Source: Nonomuraea africana (lineage in GTDB: Bacteria; Actinomycetota; Actinomycetes; Streptosporangiales; Streptosporangiaceae). From it: a stretch of DNA of 64,000 bases. The notes beneath the pieces are model-generated. The model was given only the letters and a program-made list of their open reading frames with translations. It did not search any database and was not told the origin of the DNA. Each line of letters opens with the position of its first letter. Within the stretch, counting starts at the first letter, position 1. A program made the position numbers and the translations under genes. Below are positions 54,166 to 63,715 of this stretch, one piece after another. The stretch is from positions 8,928,001 to 8,992,000 of the forward strand of contig NZ_JADBEF010000001.1 in NCBI RefSeq assembly GCF_014873535.1, written 5' to 3'.

Positions 54166-55290
54166 TCAGCGGTTGGTGAGGCGGCGCAGCAGGATCTCCG
54201 CGGGCCCGCGGTAGCCCACCCGGCGCATCCAGTCGGCCAGCAGGATCGACCCGCCCCAGACCGCGGCCGCGACGCCGAAGGTGGCCGGGAGGTTCATGTC
54301 GTCGCCCAGGTCGAGGGCGAACGGGTAGAACAGCGCCACCCACACGACCGACTGGAAGAGGTAGAAGGTCAGCGACCGCTGCCCGAGCGCCGACAGCCCC
54401 AGCGTGACGCGCCCGCGGTCGCGGCCGATCCGGTGGGCGATCAGCCCGACGAGCGCGGCTAGGCCGATGCCGCCGAAGTAGCCGGTCAGGACGTGCGCGA
54501 AGGCGGCCAGCCAGGTCACCGGGGTGGACGTGACCGGCCACACCCCGGCAAGCATCAGCGCGGCGGGAATCCGGCCGACGACGGCGACGCCCAGGCAGAT
54601 CACCGCGGCGCGGCGCAGCAGCGTGAGGTGCCGCTCCGGCTCGTCCAGGACCTTGCGCCGCGCGGCCCAGAGGCCGACCAGCATGCCCGGCACCACCATG
54701 ATCGTGGACAGCGCGGTCTCGACCGGCCAGGACGGGATGCTCGCGACCAGGTGCAGGCCCAGCGTAGGCTCCATGTACTCGGCCATGGTGATCGGCGTGC
54801 CGGCCGCGGCCGCGGTCAGCGCGGTCACGCTCTGCCAGGCCAGCATCAGGGTCGCCGGGAGCAGCGTCACGCCGGCCGTCCACAGCAGCACCGAGTCCCT
54901 GGCCCGCACGATCGGCGCGATCGCCAGCAGCGTCAGCCCGTACACCGCGACGATGTCGATCGGCACCAGGATCACCGTGTTCGCGAACCCGATGACGATC
55001 AGCCACAAGCCCCTGCGCCTCAGCAGCCCTCGGAACGAGGTCCACTCGGTCTGCCGCCGGGCCATCTGCCCCAGCCCGTAGCCGAACAGGAAGACGAACA
55101 TCGCGCGCGCCAGGTTGTCGGCGACCAGCGACTTGACGAACTTGGCGGTGCCGGTCAGCCAGGCGGGCCCGGCGTCCCAGTCGGCGACGAGGGCCGGCGC
55201 GTGCGCCAGCGCGATCAGCAACAGCATGAAGCCGCGGGAGAGATCCGGTGCCAGCGACCGCGCGGTCACGTTCACGGACGTGGTGGTCAT
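54166..55290 (-). CDS. DUF418 family membrane protein
   Basis: 374 residues from the ATG at 55290 with AAGGAATCGCC upstream. About ten transmembrane helices; hallmarks DLSRGFMLLLIALAHAPAL, MFVFLFGYGLGQMARR, and the C-terminal LGQRSLTFYLFQSVVWVALFYPF with DWMRRVGYRGPAEILLRRLTNR. It is a paralogue of the 50155-51297 product. It lies 13 bp before the DrrA-like gene and 88 bp after the AfsR-like regulator, all on the minus strand, so it belongs to the exporter operon. Confidence 0.9.
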   Translation of the reverse strand: MTTTSVNVTARSLAPDLSRGFMLLLIALAHAPALVADWDAGPAWLTGTAKFVKSLVADNLARAMFVFLFGYGLGQMARRQTEWTSFRGLLRRRGLWLIVIGFANTVILVPIDIVAVYGLTLLAIAPIVRARDSVLLWTAGVTLLPATLMLAWQSVTALTAAAAGTPITMAEYMEPTLGLHLVASIPSWPVETALSTIMVVPGMLVGLWAARRKVLDEPERHLTLLRRAAVICLGVAVVGRIPAALMLAGVWPVTSTPVTWLAAFAHVLTGYFGGIGLAALVGLIAHRIGRDRGRVTLGLSALGQRSLTFYLFQSVVWVALFYPFALDLGDDMNLPATFGVAAAVWGGSILLADWMRRVGYRGPAEILLRRLTNR

Positions 55291-55378
55291 GGCGATTCCT
55301 TCAGGGTGGGGGAGTTCCAACGCCACCCACGATCTCCGCCGGGCCTGACAGCGACCTGATAGGCCGCCCGCGCTCCTG

Positions 55379-58300
55379 TCAGGCCATCTCAGCTAGCCGG
55401 TTCAGGGCCTCCTGCCTGGGCGTTTCGGCACCGCGGCGGTATATCTCGCCGTACTCCTGGTCGCCGAGCCGGGCGGTGAGCTCCGACACCAGCTCACGCA
55501 GCTCCGGCTCGCCCCGGTCGAACACGCCGCGGATGGCCTGGCTCGTCCCGAGCGCGGTCGCCGCGCCGACCGGGTCGCCCTCCAGCAGGAGTAGCCTGGC
55601 CAGCTGCTCCGCCGCCAGGGCCGGCTCCTGTATGCCGAAGGCCGCCACGACGGCGGCGGGCAGCAGCTCGCGCGCCCGCCCGACCGCTCCGGCCGTCAGC
55701 AGATTGGCCATCCGGGCCGAGGCGACCCGCCCCGCGGTGACCTCCACGGGGATCGACATCTCCCGCGAGAACGCCTCCAGCCGGTCGAGCATCTGGTCGG
55801 CCCGGTCCACCTCGCCCGAGCGGCGGTGCAGGTCGGCCAGGCGCAGCAGCAGCTCAATCTCCGAGTACGGCTGGGCCCGATCCACCACCCGGCGGCGGGC
55901 GGCCTCCACGTCTCGCGCGGCACCCTCCGGGTCGCCGCCGCGGATGCGCAGGCCGGCCAGCCAGGAGCGGTACATGACCTCATCGCTGGAGCTGATCTCG
56001 GCGGCGAGGGCGACGGCGCGCTCCGCGGCGGCGACGGCCTCGCCGTATTCGCCCTGGACGGAGTGGACGCGCGCCATGCTCATCAGCGTCATCGCCAGCC
56101 CGTAGCGGTCGCCCACCCCTTCGAACTCGCGCAGCGTGGCGGCCAGCGTCTCGGCTCCGCCCCGCCAGTCGCCGCGGTCGGTGCGGACAAAGGAGTCCAC
56201 CCAGTAGGCGGCCGCCCTGGCCCACGGGTGTGGGTGGTTCTTCGCCCGGGGCAGCTCGCGTTCGAGCAGGTCGTCGAAGCCGAAGAGGTACGCGGGGGCG
56301 ATCGCGACCACGGACAGCATCGGGTAGTGGTCGATCGCGTTGGTGCGGTACACGTCCTCGATCACCGCGCGCACCACGGCGGGTTCGGGGAACGATCCGC
56401 TGTTGTTGGCCAGCCGGTGCATCGCGGTGAATGCGGCCCGGACGTAATCGGGCAGCGCGTCGCCGAACTCCAGCACCTCGGCCACGAAGCCGTCGGAGCG
56501 GGCGTCGAAGCGGGCGTTCCAGTACAGCCACAGCGGGCCGAGCAGTCGCCAGGCCGAATCGCCCCCGTCGATAGCCGCGCGCAGCGCGAACACCAGATTG
56601 TCGTACTCGCTCTCGAAGACACCCTTGGCCTTCACCTGCTCGTGCGTGAGCAGCCCCGGCTCCTGCTCCTCGACCAGGTGCCGGAAGAATCCCACGAATC
56701 GGGCGGAGACCGCCTCCCGCTCGCCGGCTTGGCGCAGCCGTTCGGCCGCGAAGGCGCGCACGGTCTCCAGCATCCGGTAGCGCTCGTCGCGCTGCACGAT
56801 CGACTTCTCGACCAGCGAGCCCAGCACGTAGACGACGTCCTCGACCGGCAGCGTCCCGTCATCGGAGCAGACCGCCTCCAATGCCGCGCCCCCGACCTCG
56901 TCAGGGAAGATCGACATCCGCCGAGCCAGCGCCCGCTCCTGCTCGCTCAGCAGCTCCCAGCTCCACTCGACCACCGCGGCCAGGGTCCGCTGGCGCGGCA
57001 GCGCGGCCCTGTCTCCCGAGGTGAGCAGCCGGAAGCGGTCGTCGAGCCGCTTGGCGATCTGGTCGACCCCCATCGAACGCAGCCGGGCCGCCGCCAGTTC
57101 CAGCGCGAGCGGCAGCCCGTCCAGCCGCTGGCAGATCTCCGCCACCGGCCCCGAGGTGTCCGCGTCCAGCTCGAAGGCCGGCCGTACCGCCTTCGCCCGG
57201 TCCACGAACAGCCGCACCGCCGCCGGCTCCGCCAGCGGCGCGAGCTGGCACAGCGCCTCGCCGGTGACCGCCAGCGCCTCCCGGCTGGTCGCCAGGATCG
57301 TCAGGCACGGCAGGCGGTCCAGCAGCCGCCGCCCGAAGTCGGCCGCGGCGCCCACCAGGTGCTCGCAGTTGTCGAGCACCAGCACCGCCTCGCCCACGCT
57401 CAGCAGGTCCGCCACCCTGTCGACCGGGTCCATCCCCTGCGCGACCACCCGCTGCTCGGGCGGCTTCAGGTCCCGTGAGCTGACCGCGCCGAGCACCGCG
57501 TCGGCCAGCCGCACCGGCGAGCTCACCCCGGCCAGCGGCACGAACCACACCCGGCCGCGCTTGTGGGCCCGGTGCCGCGATACCGCCTCCAGCGCCAGCC
57601 GCGTCTTGCCGGCCCCGCCCGGCCCGACGATGGTGACCAGCCGCGACGCCTCCAGCAGCCTGGCCAGCAGCCCCAGCTCGTCCTCACGCCCGACGAAGCT
57701 GGTCAGCCGCGCGGGCAGCCGCCCCGGCGCCGCCCGCGTGGGCGCCTCGAGCTCGCCGCGCAGCACCGCGAGGTGGGTCTCCCGCAGCTCGGCCGACGGG
57801 TCGACGCCCAGCTCCTCGGCCAGCGCCGCCCGCGTCCGCTCGTACACGGTCAGCGCGTCGGCCTGCCGCCCAGCCGCATAGAGCGCCCGCATCCGCAGTA
57901 CGGCCAGCCGCTCCCGCAGCGGATGCCGCGCACCGGCGTCCTCCAGCTCGGCCAGCACCTCGGCATGCTGCCCCAGCCGGAGCGCAGCCTCGAAGCGGTC
58001 CTCGGCGACCTAGACGCGCAGGTCGTCCAGCCGCAGCGCGGCGGCCCGGGCGAACGGCAGGTCCGGTAGGTCGGCCAGCGCCTCGCCCGACCACAGCTTC
58101 AGCGCCTCGCCGAGCAGGGAGGCGGCTGCCTCCACCCGCCCGGCCTCCAGCTCTCGGTTGCCCCGGGCGGCCAGCTCCTCGAAGCGGAGAGCATCCACGT
58201 CCTCGGCCCGCACCGCCAGCCGGTAGCCGCCCGGGACCGACTCCACGGTGGCCACCCCGCGCAGCGCCTTACGCAGCCGCGACACCAGGGCCTGCAGCGC

Positions 58301-58483
58301 GTTGGCCGAGTCGGCGGGCGGCTCGGAGTCCCACAGGTCGTCGATGAGCGCGTCGGAGGTCACCACCCGGCCGGCTTTCAGCGCCAGCCGGGCCACGAGC
58401 ACGCGCAACCGCGCACCGCCGACCTCGACCCGATGCGCGTGGTCGTCGAGGACTCGCACCGGTCCGAGCAACGCAATCCGCAC
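55379..58483 (-). pseudogene. AfsR-like (SARP/BTAD + NB-ARC) regulator interrupted by an in-frame amber codon
   Basis: Codons 1-157 encode the OmpR-type DNA-binding domain (LVARLALKAGRVVTSDALIDDLW, ANALQALVSRLRKAL) and the start of the BTAD domain. Codon 158 is TAG (58012-58010). The same frame continues VAEDRFEAALRLGQHAEVLAE, the rest of BTAD, then an NB-ARC ATPase (Walker A VGPGGAGKTRL, VLVLDNCEHL) and a TPR-like C-terminus. Only one codon is wrong; a GAG would restore 1034 residues. Either a nonsense mutation, a sequence error, or readthrough/two separate products (an ATG at 57958 could start the second). Likely regulator of the downstream DUF418/DrrAB genes. Confidence 0.85.
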
Positions 58484-58662
58484 CAGATCACCCTCTCAGA
58501 CTCGAGGCGAGACGGACGTGCGGGTCCTCGAGATCCCGCCGCGCTCGCCACGGGCGAACGCGTTCGCTGGCGGTTCGTCATGTCATCAGCGTTGAGTGCC
58601 GCGTTGGTGATTCCGCTCAGCGAAGGGGTGGCCTCCGGCGTCCAGCGCATCGCCCCGCTGTA

Positions 58663-59388
58663 CTAACGGTCTTTCGTTCGGCGGGTGGAGAAGACCTGTC
58701 GCCAGTGTTCGGCGGCCCGGGTCATGTCGTGGCCGATGTGCTCGAGGAACTGGCCCATGTCCTCCAGCCGGGCGCCGGCGGGTGTGTCGGTGCCGAAGGT
58801 CGCGGCTCCTTGGACGGCGGCGTCGGCCAGGATGGCGTTCATCCGGGCACTCGCCATCCATGCGTGGTACCAGACATCGTCGTCGATCACGTAGCGGTCG
58901 CGTCGTCGCCGGGGGTCGCGCTCGCGTCGGATCAGTGCCTGCCCTTCGAGATCGCCGATGGCCTTGGAGACCGATGCCGGGCTGACGCGAAGTCGTTGGA
59001 CCAGGTCAGCGGCGGTGAGGCTGCCGGTGTCAGTGGCGTAGAGGCAGGCAAGCACTCTGGCCGTCATCCGGGGAAGCCCTGTCTTGACCATCAGCGAGGC
59101 GAATCGTTCCTCGAAGGTGCGGACTGATTCGGGGTCACGCCCATGTGCGTCGGTGGCGGCAGGCGCCGTCGGGGAGGGGATTGACTTGCGCCGGCGAGCG
59201 CGCCGTTCAGCGGCCTGGTGTGCCCGATTGGGCTGGTAGCCGCCCGGGCCGCCATTGCGTGTGATCTCCCGGGTGATGGTGGAGGTGGGTCGGGCCAGGT
59301 GTCTGGCGATCTCGGCGTAGGTGAGTCCTTCGGCCAGTCCGGCGGCGATGTGCTGGCGGTCCTGGCGGGTGAGCCTGCCTCCTGGCAT
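58663..59388 (-). CDS. transcriptional regulator: IS30-type HTH joined to a MarR/GbsR-like domain (module 2)
   Basis: 241 residues from the ATG at 59388, with GGAGAACGCCA in front. A clear paralogue of the 37020-37694 product: MPGGRLTRQDRQHIAAGLAE opens the IS30-like helix-turn-helix (YAEIARHLARPTSTITREITRNGG), a basic linker follows, then the winged helix (LTAADLVQRLRVSPASVSKAIGDLEGQALIRRERDPRRR) and YVIDDDVWYHAWMAS. The C-terminal FLEHIGHDM region also corresponds (FLEHVCLDM in module 1). Divergent from a P450/serine-hydrolase/ferredoxin operon. Boxes with TTGCAA core fill the intergenic region. Confidence 0.88.
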   Translation of the reverse strand: MPGGRLTRQDRQHIAAGLAEGLTYAEIARHLARPTSTITREITRNGGPGGYQPNRAHQAAERRARRRKSIPSPTAPAATDAHGRDPESVRTFEERFASLMVKTGLPRMTARVLACLYATDTGSLTAADLVQRLRVSPASVSKAIGDLEGQALIRRERDPRRRRDRYVIDDDVWYHAWMASARMNAILADAAVQGAATFGTDTPAGARLEDMGQFLEHIGHDMTRAAEHWRQVFSTRRTKDR

Positions 59389-59459
59389 TGGCGTTCTCCT
59401 GCTGCTGTTCGGCGTGATGGATGTGCGGGCCGATGACACTATGCGTTCACACACAGCCC

Positions 59460-59591
59460 ATTGCAACTCAAAACAGAGATTGAATTGCATTCACCTTCAT
59501 GTTGTTGCAATAAATAATGGCTACTGAACTGCGAGGATGCCGGAAATAAGGGCTTCATTAGATTGACGGAAGTGTGAACGCAACATAGCCT
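59460..59591 (+). promoter_or_regulatory. promoter and TTGCAA boxes of module 2
   Basis: TTGACG (59563-59568), a 17-bp spacer and TAGCCT (59586-59591) form the promoter of the P450 operon, with GCAACATAG at the junction exactly as in module 1. Further boxes are ATTGCAAC (59460-59467), TTGCAT (59485-59490) and TTGCAA (59505-59510). They occur on the regulator side of the AT-rich 252-bp gap. They are candidate binding sites for the IS30-HTH/MarR regulators. Confidence 0.68.
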
Positions 59592-59640
59592 TTCTCGCGC
59601 CCTGAAGATTGCGACGAGAAACTCGCTCGGAAGGAACGAC

Positions 59641-60846
59641 ATGACCCCGCCCCTCCCAGCCTTGGCAGGGCTACCCATGACACGCCCCTCGGGCTGTCCC
59701 TTCGATCCCCCTGAAGAGCTGGCACGGCTACGCGAGCAGCAGCCGATCACCCGGATGGTCTTCCCGGACGGGCACGTGGGCTGGCTGGCAACCAGTCATG
59801 CCCTGGTCCGCGCGGTGGTGGCCGACCCCCGCTTCAGCTCCAGGCACGACCTCATGCGATCCCCGATGCCCGGAGCGGCTGCCATGCAACCGGCCCCACC
59901 GGCTCCGCCCGGAATGTTCATCGGGATGGACGCGCCCGAGCACACCCGCTACCGGAAGTTGCTCACCGGCAGGTTCACTGTCCGTCGTATGCGCGAGCTC
60001 ACCGTCCGCGCCGAGCGGATCACCGCCGAACACCTGGACGCCATGGAACGGCACGGCGGACCGGTGGACCTGGTGCAGGTCTACGCGCAACCCATCCCCG
60101 CGCTGATGATCTGCGAGCTGCTCGGCGTCCCCTCCGCGGACCGTGAGACCTTCCAGCGTCATGCGGCCACCCTGAACGACCATGACGCCACACCGGAGGC
60201 GAAATACGCCGCCTTCACTGCGCTTCAGCAATATCTGCACGAGCTGGTGCTGGCCAAGCGGGTCACCCCGACCGACGACCTGCTCAGCGACCTGACCGCC
60301 AGCGACCTCACCGACGAGGAGCTCGCCAACATCGGGGCTCTGTTGCTGGGCGCGGGCCTGGACACCACTGCCAACATGCTCGCGCTGGGCGCTTTCGCCC
60401 TGCTCAGCCACCCCGACCAGCTCGCCGCTCTGCGCGACGACCCGGGCATCGCCGACCAGGCCGTCGAGGAGTTGCTGCGCTACCTGAGTATCACCCACAC
60501 CGGGGCGCGTACCGCGCTGGAGGACGTCGAGCTGGACGGTCACCTGATCAAGGCCGGCGAGACGGTCGCCCTGTCGGTCCAGGCCGCCAACCGCGACCCG
60601 GCCAAGTTCGCCGACCCCGACACTCTCGACCTGCGCCGGCAGGCCAGCGGGCACGTGTCCTTCGGCCACGGCATCCACCAGTGCCTGGGCCAGCAACTGG
60701 CCCGGGTCGAGATGCGCGTCGCCTATCCCGTGCTGTTCACCCGATTCCCGACCCTGCGCCTGGCCGTCCCGCCGCAGGACGTGCCGCTGCGCACCAACTC
60801 CGACATCTACGGCGTGCACCGGCTCCCGGTCACCTGGGAGCCGTAA
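59641..60846 (+). CDS. cytochrome P450
   Basis: 401 residues, the normal length for a soluble bacterial P450. Motifs: I-helix oxygen-binding LLGAGLDTTANML (Asp-Thr-Thr instead of Glu/Asp-Thr-Thr with His), K-helix ExxR in VEELLRYLS, and haem-binding FGHGIHQCLGQQLAR with the Cys thiolate ligand. C-helix GMDAPEHTRYRKLLTGRFT is also typical. GGAAGGAACGAC precedes the ATG. First gene of an operon with a serine hydrolase and a ferredoxin that probably supplies electrons. Substrate unknown. Confidence 0.96.
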   Translation: MTPPLPALAGLPMTRPSGCPFDPPEELARLREQQPITRMVFPDGHVGWLATSHALVRAVVADPRFSSRHDLMRSPMPGAAAMQPAPPAPPGMFIGMDAPEHTRYRKLLTGRFTVRRMRELTVRAERITAEHLDAMERHGGPVDLVQVYAQPIPALMICELLGVPSADRETFQRHAATLNDHDATPEAKYAAFTALQQYLHELVLAKRVTPTDDLLSDLTASDLTDEELANIGALLLGAGLDTTANMLALGAFALLSHPDQLAALRDDPGIADQAVEELLRYLSITHTGARTALEDVELDGHLIKAGETVALSVQAANRDPAKFADPDTLDLRRQASGHVSFGHGIHQCLGQQLARVEMRVAYPVLFTRFPTLRLAVPPQDVPLRTNSDIYGVHRLPVTWEP

Positions 60847-60903
60847 CCGATGAAACTCACCACGATCTCGTACGGCTCACGCAACCCCAACAAGGAGACC
60901 CGC

Positions 60904-62139
60904 ATGACTTCACGTCCGGCTCGGCTCGGCATCGGCCTGCTCGTCGCCGCGGCGACGGTGGCGAGCAGCGCCATGGCAGCTCCCACGGCATCGGCCTCGG
61001 CGGCGGACGCCCCCGACCACGCCCAGGTCCAGAAAGCGCTCGAGGAGGCGGTGGCCAACCGCGGTGTTCCCGGCATGATCGCCCAGGTCCGCGACCCTCG
61101 CGGGCGGTGGTTCGGCTCGGCGGGGGTGGCCGACACCCGAACCGGTCGCAAGCGCCAGCAGCACGAGCGGTTCCGCGCCGGCAGCGTCGCCAAGCCGTTC
61201 ACCGCCACCGTGGTGCTGCTGCTCGAGGCCGAAGGCAAGCTGAGCCTCGACGACACCGTGGACAAGTGGCTGCCCGGCCTGGTCCACGGCAACGGCAACG
61301 ACGGCAACACGATCACCATCAGGCATCTGCTCAACCACACCAGCGGGATCTTCAACTACGGCAACGACAAGGAGGAGTTCGCCAAGTTCTCCGGCACCGC
61401 GTTCTTCGAGCACCGCTACGACAAGTACACGCCCGAGCAACTCGTGAAGATCGGCCTGCGCAACAAGCGCTACTTCGACAAACCGGGTGACGGCTTCACG
61501 TACACCAACACCGGCTACATCCTCGCCGGGATGATCGTCGAGAAGGTGACCGGCAACACACTCGCCGACGAGATCTCGCGGCGGATCGTCCGCCCGCTGG
61601 GCCTGACCGGGACGTACCTGCCCGGCCAGGAGACGAAGATACGTGGACCGCACGCGCGGCACTACTCGACGTTGTTCGCGGCCGAAGACGACGCCAAGAT
61701 CTACGACGTGACCGAGCAGAGTGCCACCCCCTACTGGGCGGCCGGTGGCATCGTTTCCACGGTCGGCGATCTCGACCGGTTCGCCAGCGCGCTGCTGCGT
61801 GGCAAGCTTCTCCCGCCCGCCCAGCAGAAGGAGATGTTCACCATGGTCAAGACCAAGGTCAAGACAGAAGATGGCACCTGGATTGACCCATGGGTGCCCA
61901 ACACCACCTACGGCCTCGGCGTCTTTTCGTGGGAGCTGTCATGCGGTGCAACGGTCTGGGGCATCGGCGGCGCCATCAGTGGTGGGTTCTCCTTCTCGAT
62001 GGGCACCCGCGACGCCAAGCGCCTGCTCACCACCAACATGAACATCGACCGATATGCGCAGCGTAACTCGCTCGACACGATCAAGAATGTGCTTCAGGCC
62101 GAGTTCTGCCCATCCGGTTCCCAGACGCGAAGCAAGTGA
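60904..62139 (+). CDS. secreted serine hydrolase, D-Ala-D-Ala carboxypeptidase / class C beta-lactamase family (module 2)
   Basis: 411 residues from the ATG at 60904 (AAGGAGACCCGC upstream; an earlier ATG at 60850 is weaker). Signal peptide core LGIGLLVAAATVASSAMA. First motif SVAK in FRAGSVAKPFTA and second YTN in TYTNTGY are intact. At the third site, where the module-1 enzyme has HNG and the stump at 47.1 kb has HAG, this protein reads WGIGG, so the usual His or Lys is replaced. That may alter or abolish beta-lactam-type catalysis. It overlaps the ferredoxin gene by 4 bp, an unusual insertion between a P450 and its electron donor. Confidence 0.93.
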   Translation: MTSRPARLGIGLLVAAATVASSAMAAPTASASAADAPDHAQVQKALEEAVANRGVPGMIAQVRDPRGRWFGSAGVADTRTGRKRQQHERFRAGSVAKPFTATVVLLLEAEGKLSLDDTVDKWLPGLVHGNGNDGNTITIRHLLNHTSGIFNYGNDKEEFAKFSGTAFFEHRYDKYTPEQLVKIGLRNKRYFDKPGDGFTYTNTGYILAGMIVEKVTGNTLADEISRRIVRPLGLTGTYLPGQETKIRGPHARHYSTLFAAEDDAKIYDVTEQSATPYWAAGGIVSTVGDLDRFASALLRGKLLPPAQQKEMFTMVKTKVKTEDGTWIDPWVPNTTYGLGVFSWELSCGATVWGIGGAISGGFSFSMGTRDAKRLLTTNMNIDRYAQRNSLDTIKNVLQAEFCPSGSQTRSK

Positions 62140-62387
62140 CCATCAGCGTGGATCGGGAGCGCTGCATCGGCGCCGGCATGTGCGTCCTGACCGCTCCCGA
62201 GGTGTTCGACCAGGACACCGAGGACGGCAGGGTGATCCTGCTGGACCCCGCACCGCCATCCCGGGATGACGCGACAGCCCGCCAGGCTGCCCACGTGTGC
62301 CCGTCCGGCGCGATCACCATCGTCTCGGGCAATGGCCGCGATGAAGCACCGGGCCAGGCTCCGGTCATCAGCTCTCCTGCCCCGTAG
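62136..62387 (+). CDS. [3Fe-4S] ferredoxin
   Basis: 83 residues from a GTG that overlaps the hydrolase stop (GTGA). The cluster motif is CIGAGMC (Cys10 and Cys16; the middle Cys of a 4Fe motif is Ala) with a third Cys in VCPSGAI near residue 55, the pattern of the small P450-linked [3Fe-4S] ferredoxins. It is the probable electron donor of the P450 two genes upstream. The last 15 residues are a flexible tail. No reductase gene is nearby. Confidence 0.94.
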   Translation: MTISVDRERCIGAGMCVLTAPEVFDQDTEDGRVILLDPAPPSRDDATARQAAHVCPSGAITIVSGNGRDEAPGQAPVISSPAP

Positions 62388-62406
62388 CCAACTCGGCTAC
62401 CAATCA

Positions 62407-62465
62407 ATGGACGTACCCGCAGCCACCCGGCCTGTTGTCCAGCCGGTGGCTGCGGGTATGTCCAT
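62407..62465 (+). terminator. long near-perfect hairpin after the ferredoxin gene
   Basis: Left arm 62407-62431 (ATGGACGTACCCGCAGCCA...) pairs with 62442-62465 (...TGGCTGCGGGTATGTCCAT) with one mismatch and one bulge; the loop is 10 bases. It starts 20 bp after the ferredoxin stop. It likely ends the P450 operon transcript, though no T-run follows. Confidence 0.68.
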
Positions 62466-62871
62466 CCCGGTCGACCAGCCTTCGATTCGCTCAAGCTTGA
62501 ATGCAGGCTCCACAGGCCGCCTCGGTCGGGACACCGCTGGCAGCCGCGACCCTGGCTTCGTGGTGAGGCCACCAGCAGCCGGCCAGTCCTCTCTCGATAC
62601 GACCGAGAGCCGTCCGCCTCTTGTGTCAAGGGCCAGGGGATGGCATATCGCCCGGACCATCTCAAGCCGCGTCGGAATCGGTCAATGCCCGCTGTGGTCC
62701 GTGCCGCGTGCGCTGTCCTCGAACCCGACGGCCGAGGCCGCCGCTCCGGCCAGAGCGAGGGCGGCAGCGGGGCTGCACAGCCTGGGTGCACTAGCGGCAC
62801 CCGCCCACACCACTCTCAGCCATCCCGTCCCGGGCTGGGACGGATCTTCAAGCCATCAGGAGGACATCGCC
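62466..62871. other. 406-bp gap without a supported gene
   Basis: No frame shows regular codon use or a known motif. The right edge carries CAGGAGGACATCGCC, the start signal of the DUF4097 gene. Confidence 0.45.
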
Positions 62872-63714
62872 ATGCCAACGTTCGACACACCCGAACCGAT
62901 CGCTGCCATCATCGACATCGAGGCCGGTCACGTCCGGATCCACGCCAGCGACCGCGCCGACACGGTTGTCGAGGTACGTCCGAGCGACGAGTTCGAGGAC
63001 GTCGACGTCGAGGCCGCCGTGCTGACCCGGGTCGAGTACGCCGACGGCCGGCTGTGGGTGCAGGTTCCCAAGAACAAGATCCGTTCGCTCTTCGGCCGGC
63101 CCCCGTCGATCGACGTGACCATCGAGCTGCCAAGCGACTCACGCGTTGACGCGAAGGCCTCGGCGGGCTTTTCGAGCGAGGGCCGCATCGGCGAATCCAC
63201 CATCGACACCGCCGCCGGCTCCATCCGCCTCGATCAGACCGGCAGTCTGAAGCTGCGCACCGCCGCAGGCGATATCTCGGTCGGCCGGTCGGCCGGGCAC
63301 ACCGACGTGACCACCTCGTCCGGAAAGATCTGGATCGGCGCGATCGACGGCACTGGTGTGGCCCAGACCTCCAACGGCGACATCACCGCCGGCGAGGTGA
63401 CCGGCGACGTACAGCTGAACACGGCCAACGGCGACATCACCGTCGACCGGGCCCTGGCCGCCGTCGAGGCGAAGACCGCCCACGGCAGCATCCGGATCGG
63501 CGAGGTGGTGCGCGGCGCGGTCGTGCTCGAGACCAACCGCGGACCGGTGGAGCTCGGCGTCAGGCAGGGCACCACCGCCAGGCTGGACGTCCGCGCAAAG
63601 CGCGGCAGCGTACGCAACGATCTGGAGGCCGCCGGCAATCCCAAACAGTCCGAGGAGACCGTCGAGGTGCGCGCTCGCACCGGGAACGGCGACATCGTGA
63701 TCCGTCGTCTGTGA
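62872..63714 (+). CDS. DUF4097 family beta-repeat protein
   Basis: 280 residues from the ATG at 62872 with AGGAGG upstream. The protein is built of short beta-repeat units (STIDTAAGSIRLD, LRTAAGDISVG, VTTSSGKIWIG, AQTSNGDITAGEV, LNTANGDITVDR, ...), each with a central (S/N)G(D/S/K)I motif, like the adhesin-like/DUF4097 beta-helix family. No signal peptide. In relatives the gene usually precedes a DrrA-like ABC transporter operon; here the transporter gene is only a stump. The function of DUF4097 proteins is not settled. Confidence 0.9.
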   Translation: MPTFDTPEPIAAIIDIEAGHVRIHASDRADTVVEVRPSDEFEDVDVEAAVLTRVEYADGRLWVQVPKNKIRSLFGRPPSIDVTIELPSDSRVDAKASAGFSSEGRIGESTIDTAAGSIRLDQTGSLKLRTAAGDISVGRSAGHTDVTTSSGKIWIGAIDGTGVAQTSNGDITAGEVTGDVQLNTANGDITVDRALAAVEAKTAHGSIRIGEVVRGAVVLETNRGPVELGVRQGTTARLDVRAKRGSVRNDLEAAGNPKQSEETVEVRARTGNGDIVIRRL

Positions 63715-63715
63715 C

